DNA of 64,000 nt from Prostheceraeus crozeri (taxonomy: Eukaryota > Platyhelminthes > Polycladida > Euryleptidae), in NCBI GenBank assembly GCA_907163375.1, contig CAJQUW010008949.1, positions 69,501 to 133,500 of the forward strand. Direction: 5' to 3'. The notes under the pieces are model-generated. The model had not been told where the DNA came from and ran no database searches. It saw nothing but the letters and a program-made list of their open reading frames with translations. The position numbers were made by a program, and so were the translations under genes. This document shows, one piece after another, positions 12,188-23,425 of this stretch; the first letter of the stretch is position 1; each line of letters starts with the position of its first letter.

Positions 12188-12377
12188 AAATGACTTCTAT
12201 TGATATGATTTTAGGTACTCTAACCCAGTTTGCGGCTTCCCTCTGGCAAAAATAGGAATTTCACTGGGTAAGAATTCGTGCATTCTCATACATAAAATTC
12301 GTGCCTCCATCTGAAATTTCGTGCATACTTCCTAAAATTCGTGCAATGCACGAATTCGTGCATGAAGCCAACCACTG

Positions 12378-12385
12378 ATGTCAAC
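12378..12385. repeat. hAT right target-site duplication
   Basis: ATGTCAAC, identical to 6254-6261. Confidence 0.75.
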
Positions 12386-13069
12386 TGAAAGAAAGTCCAC
12401 GTGAATTGGAAATTTATACATTTTTACAAATTCATAAGCTCATTTTTCCATATGAAGACGAAAACATCAATTTTGAATAATGCATCATAAAAGCTCATTG
12501 TTATCATCTTCGTTGTTGTTTTTCTTTAATAGTGAGGATTTTTGACAAGTGTCACTAGGTTGGAGGAAAGCATGCCTCACAGTCAACTAAGCATGCAAAA
12601 ATAGGAGGATAAGCTCAGTAATGTTAAATGAGCAGAAAAGAAGACATTGAAGCTGCTTTCTTGAATTTTTTTCGTTTTTCCTTGGACCATTTTCTTGAAG
12701 TTTTGGTGTTTTCCCCGAATGAATTGAACTAAAAATTCGTTACGAAGATTTCATCAAATAAGTCATGAAGCTGAGGAAATTTCGGATATCGTTTCATTGA
12801 CAATAATTCTTGAAGCACCAATTTCCATTTGTAGTCCAAGAGTGCAAAACAATTTCATAAAGGACTTTTAGGAAACCATGTTTCAGATCGGCAGTTATAT
12901 GGAGTGCATGCAGCAGACAGATGAAGCATTCTTGCAATCTTTTATGGAATTGACCTATATGCCGCCTTCCGCCATTCAAATTTCGAGGTGGAGTTCCTGA
13001 CAAATTCAAAGATGCACAGTCCTACGTACGTTTTACTAAATGCTAAAAATTCCCAAAATATTATAGGAG
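12386..13069. other. no gene recognised
   Basis: AT-rich. A 71-codon minus-strand ORF (13009-12794) is present but unassigned. The end of the hAT element just to the left has several copies of aattcgtgca between 12270 and 12360. Confidence 0.4.
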
Positions 13070-13960
13070 GGAAAAATGAAAATGGGATCACTTAGCGATC
13101 GAAACAGGTCTTTCGTACTGCACAGAATCCAGATGGACCCAATATATTCCCGAATATATCAAAGGAGAAATTCCCAAATATATGTGTGTGAAAGAAACGC
13201 AACGTTTTAAAATTTCTGACGGTTCTGTCAAACCGAGTTTCAGCCCAGTTAGATAAAACTGAGATTCACACTATAAAAAAAGGATCGGGAAAAAGGAAAC
13301 GGCGAGAATTAAACGATCGAGACATGTCTCTCAAACTGCCCAGAATCCAAATAAAACAAAATGGAGAATATATTTTTAAGAGCGGAAAAAGAAAAGGTCT
13401 GCCTATGATCTATCGAAGCAAGTCTCAAGTCTCATTCTGAAAAAATTTATATCCAAAAAGAAGGAAAAGAGAATGGTAAATGTCGGCCACCTGATGATCA
13501 AGGCGGGTAGTCGCCCACTCTTCACAGATAAAATAAATTGGTGTAATTCATTCCCTCAAAAAGAACTGGGATCGGGAAACAGAAAACGCCGCACTATAAG
13601 CCGAAAATTCGTCTCTCACTTGGTCCCAATGAGGCACGACAAATTTGACAAATTCCGAAAAAATAAAGAGTAGGGAAGAATACGCGTAGACCATTACATG
13701 ACCGTAACGTTTCTCTCACTATGCACAACCACATGCAAGTACCAATGTATGCATCACAAAAATGCGTTGATATTCGTAGGCACCAATATATTCGCTTTCT
13801 TCATAAGGGCTTCATCAGTGGTGCATGTCCCAAACCACGCTTTTATCTCCCACTCGGCAACAATGAAGTTCGAGAAATTCAGAAAGAATAGGAGAAACCC
13901 TGAAAAAAGGATGGGTCTGAAGTATGTGAAAAGAGTGGAAATTGTTTTCCCGTGAAACCC
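13070..13960 (+). repeat. degenerate tandem repeat
   Basis: Similar blocks recur about every 200-290 bases. The clearest pair reads gatcgaaacaggtctttcg near 13098 and gatcgagacatgtctctca near 13316, each followed by actgc-cagaatcca. Weaker versions follow near 13600 and 13700, and acaaattccgaaaaaataa / gagaaattcagaaagaata recur near 13650 and 13875. Old and heavily diverged. Confidence 0.35.
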
Positions 13961-14346
13961 CGGTTTCTCCGGAAAAATGGAAGACATTCACTTCCACACG
14001 TCGCTTGTTTGTCGATGTTCATCAGTTTATTGTAATGGCCATAATCGACTTAGTATCTCAAGCTTCTTGTTTTAAGGAGTCTACACTGGAGCATTGTTAC
14101 TCATAAAATATGAATTCTACTTGTCTCAATACAATGCTTTTACATGCCTTACTGATTTATTTGGTAACCTACTATTACGGTTGCCCTATTTAAGATTCCA
14201 TTCCAATGTTGGTACATTCCTTATTATTTCACAAAATCTTACCCTGGCACTTTTGCATATTAGGGACTATTTTTCTCGATTAATCAAACCTCTAAAAATC
14301 GAAAATTGTAGCTAGTCAACTTTGGAAGTATATTACATATTGATGC

Positions 14347-14595
14347 CAGTGGTCGGATTCTTTAATCTTGAAAATTCGTGCATCATTTCTGCGGATGTCA
14401 ATAATGCATTTTTCAATCATTTTCACCCTACCCATCTGAATTAAATACTCTCGTGTACATATATACATGTATACAGCATGGCTCAGCGAGTTTGCATCAC
14501 AAGCATCAAAATATAGCTATGACTCCGTAAATCTCTCTACTGTTACTCTGGATGATTACCATCAATAGGCGAATTACTTTCATTATGTTGCATGC
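14347..14595 (+). repeat. second copy of the hAT left end, uninterrupted
   Basis: Starts CAGTGGTCGGATTCTTTAAT and stays alignable with 6262-6377 joined to 8111-8236, that is, with the hAT left end minus the mariner. At the mariner site it reads gtacatatatacatg where the other copy has gtacaTA-mariner-TAcatacatg. It therefore shows the empty site. Right of 14595 the two copies diverge; no matching right end was found nearby. Confidence 0.75.
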
Positions 14596-14907
14596 ACATT
14601 AGGGTGGTGCTCAAAAATGAAAAGTCGGCAAATCTGCCGGGCCACCCACACAAAAATCTTGGCTCCTAAAGATGAGTTTAAGAGGTCGCGCATAAGCCCG
14701 TATATTTCATCAGATATTAATAGGCCTGCAATAAAGCATATTTTACTTATCATAGTCGCTTTAAATTGGTCACTTTAAATTCATGAATTCAACTGAAAAA
14801 TCACATTATATTGATCAAGTAAGAGCAATGTGAATTTGTTGTATCATAAGGGCATATTGTTAGAATATATGTTGCAGCATTTTTCGTACATCACTTTGAG
14901 CGTACTA

Positions 14908-15596
14908 GTCCGGCAGCCAGAACGAGTTTCTGCAGGGAACGAGGCCGAAAATGAGACTTTCACAGAATGATGTACACCCTATGCCTACTACGAATTCGCG
15001 CGTCTGCAGAGTTCTAGTGAGTTCCTCTTCTTGTCAGACAGGATCAAAGAAAAACATATGTAAATCCAATGGGACGCAGATTGCAGTTTTTGGCTCAAAT
15101 GAAATTTTGTATGTTTTCTCTGATTAAACGAAAAGTACTAAGCCCAGAGTCATAATTTTTGGCATGGAATGTCTTCAGGTCATTTCCTATGATGTACATG
15201 TGCTATTATCATGCTTCTGATCGGCAATGTATGTGACAATGTGGTTGAATGTGAATAAAGTTGCTCAAAATGTTTGTGTTTGCCGACACTAAGAGGCTCG
15301 CCAAATCTGAATGTGTTTATCTATATAGACAGGGGTGCATGAAAATGAAAGGAAATGACCTGAAGACATTCCATGCCAAAAATTATGACTCTGGGCTTTT
15401 TTTTAATCAGAGAAAATACAGGAAATTTCATTTTAGCCAAAAACTGCTGTTTTTCTTTGATCCTGTTTGACAAGAAGAGGAACTCACTAGAACTCGGCAG
15501 ACGTGCCGATTCGCAGTAGTCATAGGGTGTACATCATTCTGTGAAAATATCTCTTTCGGGCTCGTTCCCTGCAGAAACTCGTTCTGGCAGCCGGAC
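14908..15596. mobile_element. foldback MITE with TA duplication
   Basis: Two inverted arms of roughly 290 and 255 bp (14908-15200 and about 15345-15596, outer end GTCCGGCAGCCAGAACGAG, one base different at the other end) surround a loop of about 150 bp. TA lies on both sides (14906-14907 and 15597-15598). There is no coding capacity; the 69-codon frame at 15261-15470 is only the arm read through. TA and the structure fit a Tc1/mariner-type foldback MITE. It abuts the end of the transposon protein relic at 15603. Confidence 0.75.
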
Positions 15597-15602
15597 TATA
15601 CT

Positions 15603-17154
15603 GTCACTTTTCTGGAATCAGGGAACTGCTGACGATGTTTAGCCACAACTTGTAAGAGAGTTTCTTTCTGCTCTTCGTCGTAGGTCAGGATATTGTAGTC
15701 CTTCATTAAAGCCACTCCTCTTTCAGCACAATCGTTGACAAACCGGAGACCTGACTGGAGATCGTGTTTTGACATCCTTCATGGAGAAGACTGGTCGCAC
15801 TTGACGCCGCTTTGAACTCCCATTCTCATTCGGAGAGTACATTGCTTCTAAAATGGCTGTCTTCGTAGTTGTGTCCACCGAGTCACCAAGAGAGCCAAGC
15901 ATTCGTTTTCTTGGTTTAAATACCATGACTGGTGGAGTATGGCCTTCAAGGCAGCTGCTGCCACAGGGCAGTTTATGGAACGGCATGCTTTCAGCGGCTT
16001 AATGAAGGAAAGATCTTGTCGAGGAGCCTATACTGTATTAGGTACTGTGAACCATGCTGTGCAATACATAAGAGAGACACGTAAGTTAAAATTTCGAAGT
16101 TGGTTCATCTCACGTGCTGAAAGATTGAATTGGTTTCTCAGCAGAAATATTTTGATACTGTATATAGTTTTTGACATCAATGCGATCGATGCATTGCTCC
16201 CGGTGCCCTGATGTGTGTTGATGTCGTATAACCCAAGAAGATAAGTACCAGTTGCAACAGATCGAGATAATCGTCACGAGGTTGAGTCTCAATTAAAGCA
16301 TTCCGTGCGAACAAAGATATGTAGAAAAGACATGGCACGTACGTTACTCGTCACTCACCAGTCATGATACCATGCAACGATTGCTTTCGACATGTTTTCA
16401 CCGGTGGCTCTTCCTATCGATGGTACACCAAGGAGTTGCTTTGGACCCAGTAGTTGACACGAGAATTGCAAGCCGCTCCTGCATTTCCTTCTTCCGAGAT
16501 GTCTGATAAAAGTTTGGAATCCCAATGAACTGTCATTCGTACATCAGGATTGAAGTTCTCCTTGATTTCTTCCATGCTTGCTTTCCGAAATTTTGCACGG
16601 CTACATCTGACACTCCATCGATTCAATGATACATTTTCTGGGTTATTACCTAGACTTTTAACGACAGCTGCTAATGCAAAAACAGCTTTACGATCGGAAA
16701 TTTTGGTACGATCAAGTGCTGCTGCCACGTCTTTTGTAACGATGTTTTGTGGTCGTAGACGAGAGGATTTACGTAGACATAGCCGGAAAGTAACTTTCAT
16801 CGGAAGAATCACTACCTGATGTGTCGGATGTAGAGCTACAAGCTGGGATTTCCACCTCTACTTTTGCCTTGCTAAGAATTCCTCTCGCCGGTCCATCTCC
16901 TTTTTGAGTCGATCGACGCGTCGTCTACCTTTTCTATACCGATTCATGCCAATTTCACCCATAGAAGTACTGTCTCTTCCATCTCCGAGTTGTTGTCGCA
17001 GGAATCCTTTGTCCTCACTGATGGTGATACGATTTTTAACACCTTGGTGTTTGATATCGAAGGTCTTCTTAATTTCACCCTGAATTTCCGCTTTGCCATG
17101 ACGATTCACAAATTTATACTGAATATAGACACTACTAATGTGAAACGAATGCAA
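15603..17154 (-). pseudogene. decayed transposon protein of an invertebrate repeat family
   Basis: Minus-strand frames over 1.5 kb form one decayed protein. The N-terminal piece (17154-16858) is charged (MNRYRKGRRRVDRLKKEMDR). The middle (16812-16414) contains LRPQNIVTKDVAAALDRTKI, the block NRWSVRCSRAKFRKASMEEI and VRMTVHWDSKLLSDI. The last piece (about 15750-15605) reads LRFVNDCAERGVALMKDYN and EEQKETLLQVVAKHR. VHWD-KLL and the FVND-AERGVAL tail are recurring blocks of an uncharacterised repeat-encoded protein family I have met in many invertebrate genomes; I know no proven function and would guess a DDE transposase. Stops and frameshifts occur between pieces (for example after 16414 and around 16250-15990). 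The foldback MITE begins just past its end. Confidence 0.5.
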
Positions 17155-17936
17155 GTGTGAAGATTCTAAGAAATTTCAGAATTCCAAGAATTCTATCGCA
17201 TCAGTTATATAAATAGCATCCAATAAGAACTAACCCGAAAAAACAAGTCCGAATATTAGACATGGGATTATTGAGGTGATTTGTGATGTAGAAATGTGTC
17301 ATATCTACCTATTAGGTATGAATGTCCCTGGAACAACAATGTATCAATGTAGTATTGGCAATTAAGCGCTTACTATTACAGGGCTGCCACTCTTATCAAA
17401 AGTAAAAACCGAAAAGTCAAATGGGAATGGCCCCCTGAATTATGTAGTTGTGGGCCTCCTCAAAGTAAGAAACTTACGATCATTCGACATCACACAACTC
17501 GGTGAGTTTTGAAAGTGTTTAAGCAGAATTTGTGTCTGTTCTAATAAAGATGCCTCCGAATCCTCACAGTTAGTAAGTAAATGTACAAAATTATTACTGA
17601 TGCTTATTCAGTCATCAGCTTCAACAAGGTGCATGACTCGAACAGCTACTATTTTCAGGAGAACCGTTTTCGAAGGTTGGAGATAGTGTGCTACAAAGAC
17701 CCCTCTACCTGCCCCCAATGCAAAATCAGCATGAAGTTATTGATCGATTGACGATTTCAGCTTGATATAAACACTGCATATTATCGAAGTCTACATGTAG
17801 GCCTATGGATGATTTTGTTTAACTGCTTCAAAGACAACTTTCTTCATTTCGTTCAAAAATATTACATTCAAATTTATAATGCACTCTTCTCGTACGGCTT
17901 TGTCATTTTCTATTAATCGTGCCATGACGTCACACG

Positions 17937-18480
17937 GTGCAAGATCCCGTCCTTATTGTGAAGAATTTTCATGAAATCACTAGGAAATTGTTGTCCAGCT
18001 GTTCGACGTTTGGAAGACTGATTCAGCAGAGCGGCCTAGTCACAACAAATATCTTCATACAAAATCCATGGTCAGCGCGGTCTAAATGCTTGGGCAGACA
18101 TTTCTGTCAGCCATTTTCTTTGGGAGAGCCATTATTCTTTCGAGAAATCGAGAATGTGTGGTAAATTCCTTTCTATGCTGTATAAAATGTACCGAATGTC
18201 ATGAAGGATAGTAACATCTTCATGCAGGATGGAATGCCAGCGCACTACTACAGACCCATCATAAATTATTTAAACAGCAATTTTCCTAAATCTTGGATTG
18301 ACCGTCATAGGAACCTTTGGAATGGCTTACGTTACCACCAGATTCAATGCCTTGACTTTTTTCTTTTGGGCACGTTCAAGAAATGGTGTATTAGAGTCAT
18401 CCTATGCATTTGAATGAACTGGAAATCAAAGCTTTGCACCGTTTTCTGCAGATCGACGAGCGATTGCGTAGAGATATGCT
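17937..18480 (+). pseudogene. Tc/mariner-type transposase relic
   Basis: The frame 18201-18413 reads NIFMQDGMPAHYYRPIINYL, then FPKSWIDRHRNLWNG and CLDFFLLGTFKKW. This follows the pattern of mariner/Tc3-like transposases in which a Q-D-G-x-P-A-H-Y motif carries the second catalytic Asp and a (D)FFLWG block follows. The third acidic residue survives as CLDFF. Upstream frames (17937-18164) look like remains of the same gene but contain stops. Decayed. Confidence 0.5.
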
Positions 18481-18499
18481 CTTATTGCGCTGTTAACCG

Positions 18500-19850
18500 A
18501 AGAATATGATTGCGTTCGGGCAAATGGTGAGCAAGTAGAAAATAATTGTTATAGTGGTATTCGTGTCAGCAAATGTTTTCCTTTGAATCATAATTAACTT
18601 ATAGAAATTAATCATTGAGTCGCTAATTGCTATTGTATCAACAACTTTGAAATTGTCACTGCTAGAATCCGCCACGTTGCATAAACAAAATGATTTTGAA
18701 TCAATGTCACATAATAAATTGACGACTAAAAACTATCGCATTTTCTCAATATGAGAAAACGGAGTTCTATAGATTGTGTCCAAATATTACACATTACAGA
18801 AGCCATATAACTTAATATACTATTCAATCTGAAATGAGATGATAGCAACAGTTGATACAATCCATTACGGAAAATGCTGACATTTCTGGATTTTTAGCCG
18901 TCATCAGTGCAGTATACCTGTAAAGAATCAGTAACTCACATGTAAACAAATCATCATACGAAATACAGACATCTACAATTAATGAAATACATGCAGTTCA
19001 AATCTCATTCTGTAGAGTTCGTTTCCAAAATTTGAAATTTGCAAACACCAATACAAATAGCTAATTGGTGTTTGCAGTTCATACACGAAACTGAGCTGCC
19101 GGATTCCCAAGCACATCCACCTACCGATGGGTCTGTGGTGTGAGTTGCTGATTTACTGCACTGATGGCGGTTAAAAAAGTCAAAAACGTTTGCAGTTGAA
19201 GTTGCCTGAAGAAACTTCATCAGTACTTGTACCTCCGGCAATGATTCAAATCAAATATTGCTCTCATCTCTTGTACTTAAAACATAATAAAAAACAATTA
19301 CAACATAACAACAATTGCATTAAGAACAGCTTAGGTCTTCCAAACAAGATTATGACAGCTATTTGATGAAGGTTGATCCGCCATGGCATAAGTAAACGCA
19401 AAGTCAACACGAAAAGAAATCCTTATCATTTCTGCAGTTGTTTGCGAGATTTCAATTTTCGCTGGTGTCTTCGCCGAAATTTAGCCGCTTTTGAAACAAG
19501 TGATCGCACAAAATATTCATTCGTCATTCCCTTGTGTTCCCGAAACTTTTTAGATTTTTCTTTCATATTTTTCTGGCAGACGCTTCTTGAAATGCACGTT
19601 TTGGAGGGCATCAAAGCAATCAGAACTCAATTCATGATAAACTCCATAATGACATATACGTATTACAACTTTTTCGTCAAGCATTCCCACCAAAATTTAT
19701 TTCTTATTTCAAAACCTTGATTACTTGAGTTTCGTCCGGTTTCTTAGGATTGACGAAAGGATGACCGACTTCCTTGTAGAAGAATCTTCTGCTCAAGAGT
19801 CATGCGGATTAGAAAGCATCTGCTTTGAATTTGATCACCCTTAAAAATTG
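18500..19850. other. no gene recognised
   Basis: Short ORFs only, including a 115-codon plus-strand frame at 19373-19720 rich in Arg and aromatic residues that resembles nothing I know. Confidence 0.4.
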
Positions 19851-19879
19851 TATGGTTTTTAAGGTTCCCAAACAATCTG

Positions 19880-20280
19880 CACAGCACCGTTCACAATTTC
19901 AAAGGAACCCTACATAATCTAAAAGGACCCACATGCTCTTATATTTAAGGGTCTCGGTCTCAATCCTATAGGCCCTTTACAATATCAAGAGGTCCATTCA
20001 TACCTAGAAAGTGCTCTTCAAAAACCATAACAGTTGCCGTTCACTATCTCAAAGGGATGCCTCACAAAATCTTATGGGTCCCTTTCAAAATCTAAATATG
20101 GCCTCTTTTAGATCGTGAAGGGGCCCTTCGCACTCCCAAAAGGGCCACCTCACGATCTAAAAGGGGCCCCATCACGATCTAGAAGGGGCCCCTTCGCAGT
20201 CTCTAAGTGTCCCTTCGCAGTCCCAAAAGGGCTCCCTAACAATCTTAAAAGGGGGCCCTTCGCAGTCTCTAAAGAGCCGG
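19880..20280 (+). repeat. 21-bp minisatellite, left block
   Basis: Tandem copies of a unit of about 21 bases built around aaaagggcccc and ttcgcactct/ctcacgatct. Sharp from 20110, degenerate before that. One frame reads as heptads (GPFALPK, GPPHDLK, GPFAVSK). The same array resumes at 23036, so an insertion of about 2.75 kb splits it. Confidence 0.75.
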
Positions 20281-20283
20281 TTA

Positions 20284-20370
20284 TATCCGGGCGGGTTTTT
20301 TCGGGTTTTTTTATACCGGGTTTTTCGGGTTTAATCGGGTTTTTCGTGTTTAATCTAGTTATTTCGATTT
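20284..20370 (+). repeat. cgggttttt repeat at left edge of the insertion
   Basis: Runs of cgggtttttt and cgggtttaat begin exactly where the minisatellite stops. Similar cgggtttttt words occur at 22990-23010 near the right edge. Confidence 0.4.
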
Positions 20371-20399
20371 TCTTGAAATTAAGAGGTAATCTCTTATTT

Positions 20400-21470
20400 T
20401 AAAATTATCATTTTATTGAAAAATCAAACTACATTGCACACATCAGTGTAATGTAAACCATGATTAAAAGACAATATCATGAGAAAATATTGGTGAGTAC
20501 TTAGTATAGGTTACTGTATTTTAGCCGTACCAAATATTCAGATAATTACAGGCTATCTAAATAAGGAATCATATGAAGTTATTCTCTCACCTACATTTAC
20601 GAATAGTATACTTTACACAAGATTGGCTGTTATCTAAAATTTATAAGTTTTTTCTATTATTGTATTATCAGAGAGAAAACACATGTGTAGAGGTCTATAA
20701 ATTGAACTTTATATAAAAAATATGGTCAAAACGGGAAGATCTAATGAGTCATCTGAACATCGATCACCAAATATCTGTTTGTCATACCGGTATTCCAAAA
20801 GTAAGAAAATATAGGCCCAACTGTTATCAGTGTTACTGATACTAAAGCTAAATAATACGCAGATCGTTTCGTCGAACTTTCATATCATAATTTCGATTCA
20901 TTTTATTTATTTATTTATTGATAACCTGAGGATGGTCGTTTGGTGTGGTCGAAAGACCTCGTCCTAATATGTGAAATCGAGGACGCACGCTCTTTCTTAT
21001 GGTCTGAAGTGTCCGTCGCAGACTTGCAGCCTGCTGCGGTATCAGTAATGACGCGCGCGTACCACGCACGCGCCACCCCGAACTCCCCATCATTTCCGAG
21101 TGTCTTTTGTATGCTATAATAACATTAATGACCAGACTTGTGGGCAGTGGCTTTAAATCATTGTTTGCCAATATCGATCTAATCTTACGCACTTTCGACT
21201 GCACCAGCCACCCAAAGACATGCGACCAGCAGCGTCAACCATTATGCGTGTGCTCTCCCGAATTCCCCATCATCTCACGAATGCATCACTACAGTCCGCT
21301 GTTGACAAATCCAGGCTGGCTGATGTCCGGCGAGTCAGGGATGGACAATGGGCATCATATCAGCATAGGCGTTAAATTTCTTGCGCAATGAAAACATCGG
21401 ACATTGACATATTATTCGGTTTTCCTTTTCAATATTTGGTGTTGTAGTAAGAAACATGTAGATTACGGAA
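20400..21470. other. insertion interior, no gene recognised
   Basis: A minus-strand ORF of 97 codons (21204-20911) and short ORFs; not assigned. The patch near 21050 is CpG-rich compared with its surroundings. Confidence 0.35.
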
Positions 21471-21475
21471 TTGTA

Positions 21476-22840
21476 GGGGAGAGTGGGGCAGGTTCGTGCG
21501 TGGGGCACATTCGTTCATTGGGGTTTGTGTGAAAACTACTCATCGCATTAACTTTGCATTGCGATATGTTATTCCTTATCTTCATCCGCTATTATGACTG
21601 TAATATCAGCTGATACCGTGCAATCAACGCTTAGTAAGGTCAAAAAAATCATTTTTTTACATTTTTACGAAATTTTTCATTTTTTTGTTTTTTCGTGCTC
21701 CTGAAGCATTGCTTTGTTCAATCCAGATCATTTTTGCGTTACGAGTTGAGCTTGATGTGCCATATTGGTTAGTGGTGTACATTATTTATGATCATCTCTT
21801 GAATTGCATAAATATCGATTTTCGTTGCAACAAAGGGCATGGGGCACATTCGTTCACACACAGGTGGGGCACGTTCGTGCAGCATCAATTTCTGAAAGAT
21901 GTCAAGTGCCCGAGCGAAAAGCAGGCAGAAGAAAGGGATACTCGAGGATTCTTACTTCGACGTCGGAGAAGTTGAAGATAATCGAATCAGAGAAAAGAAA
22001 ATCCCGCAAAGTCCAGAGAGGTACCAGTGCCAAGGAGCTGACATTACCTTCTTTCGAATCGGATGACGACAACTTGATGACAGCAGACGAAGTGAACAGA
22101 GCTGGAACCCCTTCACCAAGAGCAGGATCGTGGTACTTGGTTTCGATTCGCGGTAGAACTAGAAAGAAGTGTATTGACTTCCGCTATGTTGGTCGCGCAA
22201 CCGCCGACGTTGATGAGGACGGAGACACTCAAATGAACGGTTACAGAAGCATCGACGAGTCAGAAACACTATTCAAAATATCTGAGAATGATATATTCGC
22301 CGTTCCACTGACCGACATAATTTGTCAGTTGAGAAATCCTGTTGATGAGATTTTGAGTAACGGACGCAAAGCTCACGTGCGCTTCAGTGGAAGCATTTAC
22401 GTAAAAGAGTGCTAAAGTTTGCCTATTATTTGTTATTTTTGTCTGAGTCTGCAGAGGAGTAGCTACATCTGTTATTTTTATCTGAGTTTGCAGATGAATA
22501 TATCCACATTCTTGAATTTAATTCATTCAGTGTTTTGTAAGATACCAGTTCTTTATTGCGGACTTATGTAGAAAAAAACTTGGGATAATAGTAATTTGCA
22601 CGAATGTGCCCCACTATCTGCACGAACCTACCCCACCCATGGGGCAGGTTCATGCAGGTTGAGACACTTTACTTAAGTCAATATCACGGGATGAGTAAAG
22701 ACTATAGACTAAAGTTATTAAATGGAAAATAACTACAAGACCTACCGTCTTTGAGGCAACAATCAAATTGCCCGTCAACTGAATAGGTGCTGAGAAATTC
22801 AAATTTTAATTTTTTTGCACGAACCTGCCCCACTCTCCCC
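21476..22840 (+). mobile_element. pogo/Tigger-type element, internally deleted
   Basis: Terminal inverted repeats GGGGAGAGTGGGGCAGGTTC (left) and the mirror ending CCTGCCCCACTCTCCCC (right), with TA on both sides (21474-21475 and 22841-22842). At 1365 bp it is too short for a full transposase and carries only the C-terminal coding part. Eight copies of a 16-17 bp word TGGGGCA-(G/C)-TTCGTGC lie near both ends (see findings). TA duplication and the TIR type fit pogo-like Tc1/mariner elements. Confidence 0.75.
21950..22415 (+). pseudogene. C-terminal part of a pogo-type transposase
   Basis: An open frame (from 21804, about 200 codons) ends in the pogo element. The recognisable part is FRYVGRATADVDEDG and ENDIFAVPLTDIICQL. 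This follows the pattern of the small C-terminal domain (V-x-YVG-x-V ... DI--V---DIV--LP-P) that I know from pogo/jerky-like transposon proteins. Upstream residues are a charged linker (KELTLPSFESDDDN). The HTH and DDE catalytic domains are absent, removed by internal deletion. Start uncertain; this piece is probably not translated as such. Confidence 0.5.
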
Positions 22841-23035
22841 TATACATTCCATACGATGATTTTTGAGAAGAGGCAGAGTCAATAAATCAGAAAAATGAAT
22901 TGGCATTACTGTATTTTAATTAGAAGCATCGAAAAAATGACATAATATGGAAAAATCCATTTCACCCGATTTCACCCACCGGGCGGGTGAAATCGGGTTT
23001 TTTTCTGACCGGGTGGGTTTTGACCAACCCTGCAA

Positions 23036-23425
23036 AAGGCCCCCCTCATGATTAAAAGGGACCCCTTCGCACTCCCAAAAGGGCCTCCTCACGATCTAAA
23101 AGGGCTCCCTAACGATATAAAAGGGGCCCGTTCGCACTTTCTAAAGAGCACCCTCACGATCTTTCGGGGCACTTTCGCATTCTCAAAAGGGCCCCTTCAC
23201 AATCTCAAAAGGGCCCTCGCGATCTTAAAGGGTCCCTTCACAATCTTAAGAGGGCCCACTCGCAATCTCAAAAGGGCCCCCTTCAAAATCCAAATTATCT
23301 GTTTCATTTTTATTAATCCAAATATTTGTTTTACTTTTAAATTCACGGGTTTAAATGGGCCCCTTCTCAATCTCAAAAGGGCCCCTCACGATGTAGAAGG
23401 GCCCTTCAAAATCTAAAATAGTTCA
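23036..23425 (+). repeat. 21-bp minisatellite, right block
   Basis: Same unit as 19880-20280; heptads in one frame (GPPHDLK, GLPNDIK, GPLHNLK, GPFTILR, GPTRNLK). Interrupted near 23284-23350 by attatttgttt-rich sequence. Confidence 0.75.

Larger units (their letters stand above)
6262..12377 (-). mobile_element. hAT-superfamily DNA transposon, nested and decayed
   Basis: The element starts CAGTGGTCGGATTC at 6262 and ends with the inverted CAGTGGTTGGCTTC at 12377. It is flanked on both sides by the identical 8-bp word ATGTCAAC (6254-6261 and 12378-12385), the target duplication length of hAT elements. A hAT-type transposase relic lies on the minus strand near the right end. The element has been used as a landing site: a mariner at 6378-8110, a Tc1-like relic from about 8380 to 9570 that is itself split by a small hAT MITE, and a TTAA MITE at 10738-11430. 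Without these insertions the body would be near 2.5 kb, normal for hAT. A second copy of its left end is at 14347-14595. Confidence 0.75.

Noticed and set aside
13070..13960. CRISPR-like spaced repeats
   Set aside because: Units are long, diverged and irregularly spaced; the genome is animal.
20115..20402. Pro/Gly-rich 95-codon ORF
   Set aside because: By-product of a 21-bp minisatellite, since the unit length is a multiple of three.
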